Positions 1-11,960 of a stretch of DNA of 64,000 bases are shown in pieces. Position numbers and translations under genes: made by a program. The notes beneath the pieces are model-generated. The model did not search any database and was not told the origin of the DNA. It worked only from the letters and a program-made list of their open reading frames with translations. Position 1 is the stretch's first letter. Each line of letters begins with the position of its first letter. Source of the DNA: Calliopsis andreniformis. Taxonomy: Eukaryota > Arthropoda > Insecta > Hymenoptera > Andrenidae. Location of the stretch: NCBI RefSeq assembly GCF_051401765.1, contig NW_027480422.1, forward strand, positions 15,332,001 through 15,396,000, read 5' to 3'.

Positions 1-263
1 TGAAAAAAATGTTGTATTTTTATTGTATTTTATGCTTCAAGCGTTGACTTCTCAGGCCCTAACTATTTGATCTGGTGGAGCACCGCCCTGTAGTGAAGCC
101 TAGGTTGCCCGGAACGTAGAAATGACCATTACCTTCACACTGTTTACGATTATCCATTTTTACGATGGTAAAACTGTTGTACATACATCGTATTTTATGC
201 TTCTGGCGTTGACTTCTTAGGCCCTAACTATTCGATCAGGTGGAGCAACGCCCTAGGGTGAAG

Positions 264-429
264 CCTAGGTTGCCCGGAATGTAGAAATGACCATAACTTT
301 CATACTGGTTGCAATTATTCGTTTTATACGATGGAAGAACTGTTGTATTAATTTTGTATTTGGTGCTTCTGGCGTTGACTTCTTAGGCCCTAACTATTCG
401 ATGTGGTTGAGCAACGCCCTAGAGTGAAG
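264..429 (+). repeat. Representative 166-bp monomer
   Basis: This is one complete monomer, given as a reference for the array. It starts at CCTAGG (264), and the next monomer starts at 430. Its parts are: conserved GC-rich head (264-292), variable segment with ATTCGTTTTATACG (317-330), conserved GATGGAA(A/G)AACTGTTG (330-345), A/T-rich tract (about 345-364), GGCGTTGACTTCT (about 372-384), the AGGCCCTAAC variant segment (about 386-395), and a tail ending GCCCTAGAGTGAAG (429). The choice of start is arbitrary because the array is circularly permutable. Confidence 0.9.
317..333 (+). other. Site resembling part of a CENP-B box in one monomer class
   Basis: The 17 bases ATTCGTTTTATACGATG fit the known CENP-B core pattern NTTCGNNNNANNCGGGN at TTCG, A and CG, which is 7 of 9 fixed positions. 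The last two G positions are A and T. The same site recurs in many monomers (for example 8610-8640 and 52236-52255) at monomer bases 54-70. Other monomer classes carry ATTCCTG, ATTCATT, ATTCTTG or ATACATT there instead and lack TTCG. No full consensus match was seen. Resemblance by chance is possible, and binding is not established. Confidence 0.3.
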
Positions 430-780
430 CCTAGATTGCCCGGAACGTAGAAATGACCATAACTTTCATACTGGTATCAATTATTCGGTTTATACGATGG
501 AAAAACTGTTGTATTTATATTGTATTTTATGCTTCAGCCGTTGACTTCTTAGGCCCTAACTATTCGCTCTGGTGGAACAACGCCCTAGAGTGAAGCCTAG
601 ATTGCCCGGAACGTAGAAATGACCATAACTTTCATACTGGTATCAATTATTCGGTTTATACGATGGAAAAACTGTTGTATTTATATTGTATTTTATGCTT
701 CAGGCGTTGACTTCTTAGGCCCTAACTATTCGCTCTGGTGGAACAACGCCCTAAGGTGATGCCTAGGTTGCCCGGATCGT

Positions 781-1360
781 AGAAATGACCATCACTTTCA
801 CACTGGTTGCAATTATTCTTGTTATACGATGGAAAAACTGTTGTATTTATTTTATATTTTATGCTTCTGGCATTGACTTCTAAGGCCCTAGCTATTCCAT
901 CTGGTGGAGCAACGCCCTAGAGTGGAGCCTAGGTCCCCGAAACGTAGAAATGACCATTACTTTCACTCTGGTTGCAATTATTCCAGCTATACGGTGGACA
1001 AACTGTTGGATTTTGATTGTACTTTATACTTCTGGCGTTGACTTCTAAGGCCCTATGTATTCGATCTGGCGTATCAATGCCTCAGAGTTAAGTCTAGGAT
1101 GCCCGCAACGTAGAAATGGCTATTACTTTCACACTGGTTGCAATTATTAGTTTTATACGATGGAAAAACTGTAGTACATATATCGTATTTTATGCTTCTG
1201 GCGTTGACTTCTTAGGCCCTAACTATTCTATCAGGTGGAGCAACGCCCTAGGGTGAAGCCTAGGTTGCGCGGAACGTAGAGATGACCATAACTTTCACAC
1301 TGGTTTCAATTATTCGTCTTATACAATGGAAAAACTGTTCTACTTATTTTGTATTTTATG
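781..1360 (+). repeat. Segment copy A1 (~3.5 monomers), also at 5756 and 12727
   Basis: The segment carries a distinctive run of monomer variants: GGCATTGACTTC, then CCAGCTATACG with TGGACAAACTGTTGGAT, then CTCAGAGTTAAGTCTAGGATG followed by CGCAACGTAGAAATGGC. The same order recurs at 5756-6290 and 12727-13306. The match with 12727 continues through the GCGCGGAACG monomer to about 1360. Differences are scattered single bases (for example CATACGGTGG against CATACGATGG near 990). Confidence 0.75.
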
Positions 1361-1708
1361 CTTCGGCCGTTGGCTCCTAAGGCCCCAACTATTCGATCTG
1401 GTGGAGCAACGCCCTAGAGTGAAGCCTAGGTTGCCCGGAATGTAGAAATGACCATCACCTTCACACTGGTTGCAATTATTCTTGTTATACGATGGAAAAA
1501 CTGTTGTATTTATTTTGTATTTTATGCTTCTGGCATTGACTTCTAAGGCCCTAGCTATTCCATCTGGTGGAGCAACGCCCTAGAGTGGAGCCTAGGTCGC
1601 CCGAAACGTAGAAGTGACCATTACTTTCACTCTGGTTGCAATTATTCCAGCTATACGATGGAAAGACTTGTACTTATATAATATTTTATGCTTCAGGCGT
1701 TGACTTCT
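1250..1708 (+). repeat. Segment copy B1 (459 bp), near-identical to 3240-3698
   Basis: It aligns with 3240-3698 at a constant offset of 1990 bp, which is 12 monomers less 2 bp. I saw one difference in 459 bp (G at 1281, A at 3271). Both copies share the same 2-bp deletion in GAAAGACTTGTACTT (about 1661 and 3651), a private marker that shows common descent. That deletion also explains the 2-bp shortfall in the offset. The match ends at 1709/3699. Confidence 0.85.
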
Positions 1709-2399
1709 TAGGCCCTAACTATTCGCTCTGGTGGAACAACGCCCTGTAGTGAAGCCTAGGTTGCCCGGAACGTAGAAGTGACCATTACTTCCACACTGTT
1801 TGCAATTGTTCATATTATACAGTGGAAAAACTGTTGTATTTATATTGTATTTTATGCTTCTGGCATTGATTTCTTAGGCCCTAACTATTCGATGTGGTTG
1901 AGCAACGCCCTAGAGTGAAGGCTAGGATGCCCGGAACGTAGAAATGACCATAACTTTCACACTGGTTGCAATTACACGTTTTATACGATGGAAAAACTAT
2001 TGTATTTATATTGTATTTTATGCTTCTGGCATTGACTTCTAAGGCCCTAACTATTCGATGTGGTGGAGCAACGTCCTAGAGTGAAGCCTAGGTTGCCCGG
2101 AACGTAGAAATGGCCATAGCTTTCACACTGGTTGCAATTATTCCTGTTATACAAGTGAAAATCTGTTGTATTTAAATTGTATTTTATGCTTCTGGCGTTG
2201 ACTTCTTAGGCCCTATCTATTCGATCTGGCGGAGCAACGCCCTAGAGTATAGCCTAGGTTGCCCGGAATGTAGAAATGATCATCACTTTCAAACTGGTTG
2301 CAATTCTTCTTGTTATACGATCGAAAAACTGTTGTATTTATTTTGTATTTTATGCCACTGGCGTTGACTCCTAAGGCCGTAGCTATTCGATGTGGTGGA

Positions 2400-2428
2400 G
2401 CAACGCCCTAGAGTGAAGCCTAGGTTGC
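2400..2428. other. Imperfect dyad at the monomer junction (example copy)
   Basis: GCAA (2400-2403) and CCTAG (2407-2411) are the reverse complement of CTAGG (2420-2424) and TTGC (2425-2428). This makes a 9-bp stem with a 3-base bulge (CGC) and an 8-base loop (AGTGAAGC). The same arms occur in most monomers because both lie in conserved parts. Many copies carry a changed arm (CTAGAT, TTACCC, GCCATAG), so the dyad is not universal. Short dyads are known to be enriched in centromeres that lack CENP-B boxes. A role here is inference. Confidence 0.5.
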
Positions 2429-3239
2429 CCGGAACGTAGAAATGACCATGTCTTTCACACTGGTTGCAATTATTCCTGTTATACGATGGAAAAACTGTTG
2501 TACTTATATTATATTTTATGCTTCAGGCGTTGACTTCTAAGGGCGTAGCTATTCGATGTGGTGGAGAAACTCCCTAGAGTGAAGCCGAGGTTGCCAGGAA
2601 AGTACAAATGACTATTACCTGCACACTGTTTGCAATTATTCATTTTATACAATGGAGAAACTGTTGTATTTATACTGTTTTTTATAGTTATGGCGTTGAC
2701 TTCTTAGGCCCTAACTATTGGATCTGGTGGACCAACGCACTAGAGTGAAGCCTAGGTTGCCCGGAACGTAGAAATGACCATTACTTCCACACTGTTTGCA
2801 ATTATTCATATTATACGGTGGAAAAACTGTTGTATTTATATTGTATTTTATGCTTCTGGCATTGACTTCTAAGGCCCAATGTATTCGATCTGGTGTAGCA
2901 ATGCCTCAGAGTTAAGTCTAGGATGCCCTCAACGTAGAAATGGCTATTACTTTCACACTGTTTGCAACTATTTATATTATACAGTGGAAAAACAGTTGTA
3001 TTTATATTGCATTTCATGCTTCTGGCATTGACTTCTAAGGACCTAACTATTCGATGTGGTGGAGCAACGTCCTAGAGTGAAGCCTAGGTTGCCCGGAACG
3101 TAGAAATGACCATAGCTTTCACACTGGTTTCAATTATTCGTTTTATACAATGGAAAAACTGTTCTATTTATTTTGTATTTTATGCTTCGGGCGTTGACTT
3201 CTATGGCCCTAACTATTCGATCTGGTGGAGCAACGCCCA

Positions 3240-3698
3240 GGGGTGAAGCCTAGGTTGCGCGGAACGTAGAAATGACCATAACTTTCACACTGGTTTCAAT
3301 TATTCGTCTTATACAATGGAAAAACTGTTCTACTTATTTTGTATTTTATGCTTCGGCCGTTGGCTCCTAAGGCCCCAACTATTCGATCTGGTGGAGCAAC
3401 GCCCTAGAGTGAAGCCTAGGTTGCCCGGAATGTAGAAATGACCATCACCTTCACACTGGTTGCAATTATTCTTGTTATACGATGGAAAAACTGTTGTATT
3501 TATTTTGTATTTTATGCTTCTGGCATTGACTTCTAAGGCCCTAGCTATTCCATCTGGTGGAGCAACGCCCTAGAGTGGAGCCTAGGTCGCCCGAAACGTA
3601 GAAGTGACCATTACTTTCACTCTGGTTGCAATTATTCCAGCTATACGATGGAAAGACTTGTACTTATATAATATTTTATGCTTCAGGCGTTGACTTCT
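3240..3698 (+). repeat. Segment copy B2, partner of 1250-1708
   Basis: This is the second copy of the 459-bp segment at 1250-1708. The left edge lies between CGCCCAG (3235-3240) and GGGTGAAGCC, where the other copy reads CGCCCTA. To its right the sequence changes to the AAGGGCGTAGC monomer type. Confidence 0.85.
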
Positions 3699-5755
3699 AA
3701 GGGCGTAGCTATTCGATGTGGTGGAGAAACGCCCTAGAGTGAAGCCTAGGTTGCCCGGAAAGTAGAAATGACCATTACCTCCACGCTGTTTGCAATTATT
3801 CATTTTATACAATGGAGAAACTGTTGTATTTATATTGTTTTTTATAGTTATGGCGTTGACTTCTAAGGCCGTAGCTATTCGATGTGGTGGAGCAATGCCC
3901 TAGAGTGAAGCCTAGGATGCCCGCAACGTAGAAATGACCATATCTTTCACACTGTTTGCAATTATTCCTGTTATACGATTGAAAAACTGTTGTATTTATA
4001 TTGTATTTTATGCTTCTGGCGCTGACTTCTAAGGCGGCAGCTATTCGATGTGGTGGAGCAACGCCCTAGAGTGAAGCCTAGGTTGCCCGGAACGTAGAAA
4101 TGACCATAGCTTTCACACTGTTTGCGATTATTCATTTTGCACGACGGTAAAACTGTTGTACATATATCGTATTTTATGCTTCTGGCGTTGACTTCTTAGG
4201 CCCTAACTATTCGATCAGGTGGAGCAACGCCCTAGGGTGAAGCCTAGGTTGCCCGGAACGTAGAAATGACCATTGCCTTCACACTGTTTGCAAATATACA
4301 TTATATACGATGGAAAAGCTGTTGTATCTATTTTGTATTTTATGCTTCAGGCGCTGACTTCTTAGGTCCTAACTATTGGATCTGGTGGAGCAACGCCCAG
4401 GGGTGAAGCCTAGGTTGCACGGAACGTAGAAATGACCATAACTTTCACACTGGTTTCAATTATTCGTTTTATACAATGGAAAAACTGTTCTATTTATTTT
4501 GTATTTTATGCTTCGGGCGTTGACTTCTAAGGCCCTAACTATTCGATCTGGTGGAGCAACGCCCTAGAGTGAAGCCTAGGTTGCGCGGAACATAGAAATG
4601 ACCATTACCTTCACACTGTTTGCGATTATTCATTTTACACGATGGCAAAACTGTTGTACATATATCGTATTTTATGCTTCTGCCGTTGACTTCTTAGGCC
4701 CTAACTATTCGATCAGGTGGAGCAACGCCCTAGGGTGAAGCGTAGGTTGCCCGGAACGTGGGAATGACCATTGCCTTCACACTGCTTGCGATTATTCGTT
4801 TTATACGATGGTAAAACTGTTGTACGTATATCGTATTTTATGTTTCTGGCGTTGACTTCTTAGGCCCTAACCATTCGATCAGGTGGAGCAACGCCCTAGG
4901 GTGAAGACTAGGTTGCCCGGAACGTAGAAATGACCGTAACTTTCATACTGGTTGCAATTATTCGTTTTATACGATGGAAGAACTGTTGTATTAATTTTGT
5001 ATTTGGCGCTTCTGGCGTTGACTTCTTAGGCCCTAACTATTCGATGTGGTTGAGCAACGCCCTAGAGTGAAGCCTAGATTGCCCGGAACGTAGAAATGAC
5101 CATAACTTTCATACTGGTATCAATTATTCGGTTTATACGATGGAAAAACTGTTGTATTTATATTGTATTTTATGCTTCAGGCGTTGACTTCTTAGGCCCT
5201 AACTATTCGCTCTGGTGGTACAACGCCCTAGAGTGAAGCCTAGATTGCCCGGAACGTAGAAATGACCATAACCTTCACACTGGTTTCAATTATTCGTTTT
5301 ATACAATGGAAAAACTGTTCTACTTATTTTGTATTTTATGCATCGGCCGTTGGCTCCTAAGGCCCCAACTATTCGATCTGGTGGAGCAACGCCCTAGGGT
5401 GCAGCCTAGGTTGCCCGGAACGTAGAAATGACCATTACCTTCACACTGTTTGCGATTATTAATTTTATACGATGGTAAAACTGTTGTACATATATCGTAT
5501 TTTATGCTTCTGGCGTTGACTTCTTAGGCCCTAACTATTCGATCAGGTGGGGCAACGCCCTAGGGTGAAGCCTAGGTTGCCCGGAACGTAGAAATGACCA
5601 TAACTTTCATACTGGTTGCAATTATTCGTTTTATACGATGGAAAAACTGTTGTATAAATTTTGTATTTGGTGCTTCTGGCGTTGACTTCTTAGGCCCTAA
5701 CTATTCGATCAGGTGGAGCAACGCCCTAGAGTCAAGCCTAGGTTGCCCGGAATGA

Positions 5756-6290
5756 AGAAATGACCATCACCTTCACACTGGTTGCAATTATTCTTGTTAT
5801 ACGATGGAAAAACTGTTATATTTATTTTGTATTTTATGCTTCTGGCATTGACTTCTAAGGCCCTAGCTATTCCATCTGGTGGAGCAACGCCCTAGAGTGG
5901 AGCCTAGGTCGCCCGAAACGTAGAAGTGACCATTACTTTCACTCTGGTTGCAATTATTCCAGCTATACGATTGACAAACTGTTGGATTTTGATTGTACTT
6001 TATACTTCTGGCGTTGACTTCTAAGGCCCTATGTATTCGATCTGGTGTAGCAATGCCTCAGAGTTAAGTCTAGGATGCCCGCAACGTAGAAATGGCTATT
6101 ACTTTCACACTGGTTGCAATTATTCGTCTTATACGATGGAACACTGTTGTACATATATCGTATTTTATGTTTCTGGCGTTGACTTCTTAGGCCCTAACTA
6201 TTCGATCAGGTGGAGCAACACCCTAGGGTGAAGCCTAGGTTGCCCGGAACGTAGAAATGACCATAACTTTCATACTGGTTGCAATTATTC
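5756..6290 (+). repeat. Segment copy A2, related to 781 and 12727
   Basis: It has the same succession of variant monomers as 781-1360: GGCATTGACTTC, CCAGCTATACG with GACAAACTGTTGGAT, then GCAATGCCTCAGAGTTAAGTC and CGCAACGTAGAAATGGC. It carries small private changes, such as GAATGAAGAAATG at 5751 and a 2-base deletion in ATGGAACACTG near 6137. Confidence 0.7.
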
Positions 6291-8170
6291 GTTTTATACG
6301 ATGGAAAAACTGTTGTATTAATTTTGTATTTGGTGCTTCTGGTGTTGACTTCTTAGGCCCTAACTATTCGCTCTGGTGGAACAACGCCCTAGGGTGATGC
6401 CTAGGTTGCCCGGATCGTAGAAATGACCATTACTTGCACACTGGTAGCAATTATTCGTTTCATACGATGGAAAAACTGTTGTATTTATTTTGTATTTGGT
6501 GCTTCTGGCGTTGACTTCTTAGGCCCTAACTGTTAGATGTGGAGGACCAACGCCCTAGAGTGAAGCCAAGGTTGCCCGGAACGTAAAAATGACCATATCT
6601 TTCAGACTGGTTGCAATTATTCCTATTATACGATGAAAAAAATGCTGTATTTTTATTGTATTTTATGCTTCAGGCGTTGACTTCTAAGGCCCTAACTATT
6701 CGATGTGGTGGAGCAACGCCCTTGAGCGAAGCCTAGGTTGCACGGAACGTAAAAATGACCTGTACTTTCACACTGGTTGCAATTATTCCTGTTATACGAT
6801 GGAAAAACTGTTGTACTTATGTTGTATTTTATGCTTCTGGCGTCGAATTCTAAGTCCCAAACTATTCGATCTGGTGGAGCAACGCCCTAGAGTGAAGCCT
6901 AGGTTGCCCGGAACGTAGAAATGACCGTTACTTTCACACTGTTTGCAAATGTACATTATATACGATGGAAAAGCTGTTGTATTTATATTGTATTTTATGC
7001 TTCTGGCGTTGACTTCTTAGGCCCTAACTATTTGATCTGGTGGAGCACCGCCCTGTAGTGAAGCCTAGGTTGCCCGGAACGTAGAAATGACCATTACTTC
7101 CACACTGTTTGCAATTATTCATATTATACAGTGGAAAAACTGTTGTATTTATATTGTATTTTATGCTTCTGGCATTGACTTCTAAGGCCCTAACTATTCG
7201 ATGTGGTTGAGCAACGCCCTAGAGAGAAGCCTAGATTGCCCGGAACGTCGAAATGACCAGAACTTTCATACTGGTTGCAATTAATCGTTTTATACAATGG
7301 AAAAACTGTTGTGTTTATATTGTATTTGGTGCTTCTGGCGTTGACTTCTTAGGCCCTAACTGTTGGATGTGGTGGACCAAAGCCCTAGAGTGAAGCCTAG
7401 GTTGCCCGGAACGTAGAAATGACCGTTACTTTTACACTGTTTGCAAATGTACATTATATACCATGGAAAAGCTGTTGTATTTATATTGTATTTTATGCTT
7501 CTGGCGTTGACTTCTTAGGCCCTAACTATTTGATCCGGTGGAGTACCGCCCTGTAGTGAAGCCTAGGTTGCCGGGAACGTGGAAATGACCATAACTTTCA
7601 CACTGTTTGCGATTATTCATTTTATACGATGGTAAAACTGTTGTATTTATTTTGTATTTTATGCTTCTGGCATTGACTTCTGAGGCCCTAGCTATTCCAT
7701 CTGGTGGAGCAACGCCCTAGAGTGGAGCATAGGTCGCCCGAAACGTGGAAATGACCATTACTTTCACTCTGGTTGCAATTATTCCAGCTGTACGATGGAC
7801 AAACTGTTGGATTTTGATTGTACTTTATGCTTCAGGCGTTGACTTCTTAGGCCCTAACTATTCGCTCTGGTGGAACAACGCCCTAGGGTGAAGCCTAGGT
7901 TGCCCGGAACGTAGAAATGACCATTACCTTCACACTGTTTACCATTATTGATTTTATACGATGGTAAAACTGTTGTACATATATCGTATTTTATGCTTCT
8001 GGCGTTGACTTCTTAGGCCCTAGCTATTCCATCTGGTGGAGCAACGCCCTAGAGTGGAGCCTAGGTCGCCCGGAACGTGGAAATGACCATTACTTTCACT
8101 CTGTTTGCAAATGTACATTATATACGATGGAAAAGCTGTTGTATTTATATTGTATTTTACGCTTCTGGCG

Positions 8171-9394
8171 TTGACTTCTTAGGCCCTAACTATTTGATCT
8201 GGTGGAGCAATGCCTCAGAGTTACGTCTAGGATGCACGCAACGTAGAAATGGCTATTACTTTCACACTTGTTGCAATTATTCGTTTTATACGATGGAAAA
8301 ACTGTTGTACATATATCGTATTTTATGCTTCTGGCGTTGACTTCTTAGGCCCTATCTATTCGATCCGGTGGAGCAACGCCCTAGAGTCAAGCCTAGGTTG
8401 CCCGGAATGTAGAAATGACCATCACTTTCACACTGGTTGCAATTATTCGTTTTATACAATGGAAAAACTGTTCTACTTATTTTGTATTTTATGCTTCGAC
8501 CGTTGATTCCTAAGGCTCCAACTATTCGATCTGGTGTAGCAACGCCCTAGAGTGAAGCCTAGGTTTCCCGGAACGTAGAAATGACCATAACTTTCACACT
8601 GGTTGCAATTATTCGTTTTATACGATGGAAAAACTGTTGTACATATATCGTATTTTATGCTTCTGGCGTTGACTTCTTAGGCCCTAACTATTCGATCAGG
8701 TGGAGCAACGCCCTAGGGTGAAGCCTAGGTTGCCCGGAACGTAGAAATGACCATAACTTTCATACTGGTTGCAATTATTCGTTTTATACGATGGAAAAAC
8801 TGTTGTATTTATATTGTATTTTATGCTTCAGGCGTTGACTTCTTAGGCCCTAACTATTCGCTCTGGTTGAACAACGCCCTAGTGACAAGCCTAGGTTGCT
8901 CGGAATGTAGAAATGACCATCACTTTCACACTGGTTGCAATTATTCTTGTTATACAATGGAAAAACTGTTGTATTTATTTTGTATTTTATGCTTCTGGCA
9001 TTGACTTCTTAGGCCCTAACTATTTGATCTGGTGGAGCAATGCCTCAGAGTTACGTCTAGGATGCACGCAACGTAGAAATGGCTATTACTTTCACACTTG
9101 TTGCAATTATTCGTTTTATACGATGGAAAAACTGTTGTAGATATATCGTATTTTATGCTTCTGGCGTTGACTTCTTAGGCCCTATCTATTCGATCCGGTG
9201 GAGCAACGCCCTAGAGTCAAGCCTAGGTTGCCCGGAATGTAGAAATGACCATCACTTTCACACTGGTTGCAATTATTCGTTTTATACAATGGAAAAACTG
9301 TTCTACTTATTTTGTATTTTATGCTTCGACCGTTGACTCCTAAGGCTCCAACTATTCGATCTGGTGTAGCAACGCCCTAGAGTGAAGCCTAGGT
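8171..9394 (+). repeat. Five-monomer (830-bp) tandem duplication
   Basis: Bases 8171-8564 recur at 9001-9394 with a constant 830-bp (5 x 166) shift. The shared stretch includes the markers TTACGTCTAGGATGCACGC and TTCGACCGTTGA. Both parts also have relatives farther on: 8021-8448 matches 12337-12764 and 8591-9009 matches 11911-12329, but in the reversed block order. A 5-mer tandem that was opened at a different monomer would give that permutation. Confidence 0.8.
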
Positions 9395-10884
9395 TGCCCG
9401 GAATATAGAAATGACCATCACCTTCACACGGTTTGCGATTATTCGTTTTATACGATGGTAAAACTGTTGTACATATATAGTATTTTATGCTTCTGGCGTT
9501 GACTTCTTAGGCCCTAACCATTCGATGTGGTTGAACAACGCCCTAGAGTGAAGCCTAGATTGCCCGGAACGTAGAAATGACCATAACTTTCATACTGGTT
9601 GCAATTATTCGTTTTATACGATGGAAAAACTGTTGTATTTATTTTGTATTTGGTGCTCCTGGCGTTGACTTCTTAGGCCCTAGCCATTGGATCTGGTAGA
9701 GCAGCGCCCTAGGGTGAGGCCTAGGTTGCCCGGAACGTAGAAATGACCATAGCTTTCACACTGGTTGCAATTATTCCTGTTATACATGTGAAAAACTGTT
9801 GTACTTATGTTGTATTTTATGCTTCTGGCGTCGAATTCTAAGACCCTAACTATTCGATCTGGTGGAGCAACGCCCTAGAGTGGAGCCTAGGTTGCCCGGA
9901 ATGTAGAAATGACCATCACTTTCACACTGGTTGCAATTATTCTTGTTATACAGTGGAAAAACTGTTGTATTTATTTTGTATTTTATGCCTCTGGCGTTGA
10001 CTCCCAAGGCCGTAGCTATTCGATGTGGTGGAGCAACGCCCTAGAGTGAAGCCTAGGTTGCGCGGAACGTAGAAATGACCATGCCTTTCACACTGGTTGC
10101 GTTTATTCCTGTTATACGATGGAAAAACTGTTGTATTTATATTATATTTTATGCTTCAGCCGTTGACTTCTAAGGCCGTAGCTATTCGATATGGTGGAGC
10201 AACGCCCTAGAGTGAAGCCTAGGTTGCCCGGAAAGTAGAAATGACCACTACTTCCACACTGTTTGCAATTATTCATTTTATACGATGGAAGAACTGTTGT
10301 ATTTTTATTGTATTTTATGCTTCTGGCGTTGTCTTCTAAGTCCCTTGCTTTTCGATCTGGTGGAGCAACGCCCTTGAGCGAAGCCTAGGTTGCCCGGAAC
10401 GTAGAAATGACCTGTACTTTCACACTGGTTGCAGTTATTCCTGTTATACGATGGGAAAACTGTTGTACTTATGTTGTATTTTATGCTTCTGGCGCCGAAT
10501 TCTAAGTCCCTAACTATTCGATCTGGTGGAGCAACGCCCTAGAGAGAAGCCTAGGTTGCGCGGAAAGTATAAATGACCATTACTTGCACACTGTTTGCAA
10601 TTATTCATTTTATACGATGGAAAAACTGTTGTCTTTTTATTGTATTTTATGGTTCTGGCGTTGACTTCTAAGTCCCTTGCTTTTGGATCTGGTGGAGCAA
10701 CGCCATTGAGCGAAGCCTAGGTTGCCCGGAACGTAGAAATGACCTGTACTTTCACAGTGGTTGCAATTATTCCTGTTATACGATGGGAAAACTGTTGTAC
10801 TTATGTTGTATTTTATGATTCTGGAGTCGTATTCTAAGTCCCTAACTATTCGATCTGGTGGAGCAACGCCCTAGAGTGAAGCCT
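9270..10884 (+). repeat. Segment copy C1 (~1.6 kb), partner of 13254-14868
   Basis: It aligns with 13254-14868 at a constant offset of 3984 bp (24 x 166). Shared private markers are GGAATATAGAAATG (9400/13384), TTGGTGCTCCTGGC, TAGAGCAGCGCCC and ATGCCTCTGGCGTTGACTCCC. A few single-base differences are visible (for example ACTACTTCC at 10247 against ATTACGTCC at 14231). The two copies part at about 10884/14868, where GGAATG in the first is replaced by GGAACG. Confidence 0.85.
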
Positions 10885-11960
10885 AGGTTGCCCGGAATGT
10901 AGAAATGACCACCACTTTTAGACTGGTTGCAATTATTCTTGTTAAACGATGGAAAAACTGTTGTATTTATATTATATTTTATGCTTCAGCCGTTGACTTC
11001 TAAGGCCGTAGCTATTCGATGTGGTGGAGCAACACCCTAGAGTGAAGCCTAGGTTCCCCGGAAAGTAGAAATGACCATTACGACCACACTGTCTGCAATT
11101 ATTCATTTTATACAATGGAAAAACTGTTGTATTTATATTGTGTTTTATGCTTCTGGCGCTAACTTCATAGGTCCTAACTATTGGTTCTGGTGGAGCAATG
11201 CCTCAGAGTTAAGTCTAGGATGCCCGGAACGTAGAAATGACCATTACCTTCACACTGTTTGCCATTATTCATTTTATACGATGGTAAAACTGTTGTATTT
11301 TTATTGTACTTTATGCTTCTGGCGTTGACATCTAAGTCCCTTGCTTTTCGATCTGGTGGAGCAACGCCATTGAGCGAAGCCTAGGTTGCCCGGAACGTAG
11401 AAATGACCTGTACTTTCACAGTGGTTGCAATTATTCCTGTTATACGATGGGAAAACTGTTGTACTTATGTTGTATTTTATGATTCTGGAGTCGAATTCTA
11501 AGTCCCTAACTATTCGATCTGGTGGAGCAACGCCCTAGAGTGAAGACTAGTTTGCCCGGAACGTAGAAATGACCGTTGCTTTCACACTGTTTGCAAATAT
11601 ACATTATAGACGATGGAAAAGCTGTTGTATTTATATTGTGTTTCATGCTTCTGGCGTTGACTTCTTAGGTCCTAAGTATTTGATCTGGTGGAGCACCGCC
11701 ATAGAGCGAAACCTAGGTTGCCCGGAACGTAGAAATGACCATTACTTTCAGACTGGTTGCAATTATTCCTGTTATACGATGGACAAACTGTTGGATTTTG
11801 ATTGTACTTTATGCTTCTGGCGCTTACTTCTAAGGCCCTGTGTATTCGATCTCGTGGAGCAATGTCTCAGAGCTAAGTCTAGGATGCCCGGAACGTAGAA
11901 ATGGCCATTACTTTCACACTGGTTGCAATTATTCGTTTTATACGATGGAAAAACTGTTGT
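10839..11960 (+). repeat. Segment copy D1 (~1.1 kb), partner of 25281-26402
   Basis: It aligns with 25281-26402 at an offset of 14,442 bp, exactly 87 x 166. Shared markers are ACCACTTTTAGACTGG, ATTACGACCACACTGTCTG, GGCGCTAACTTC and the pair GCACCGCCATAGAGCGAAACC / TGTCTCAGAG. The right part (about 11323-11930) also matches 14643-15250 inside the 3154-bp unit. Relative to 13254-15250, the stretch from about 10885 to 11550 contains four additional monomers. Confidence 0.8.
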
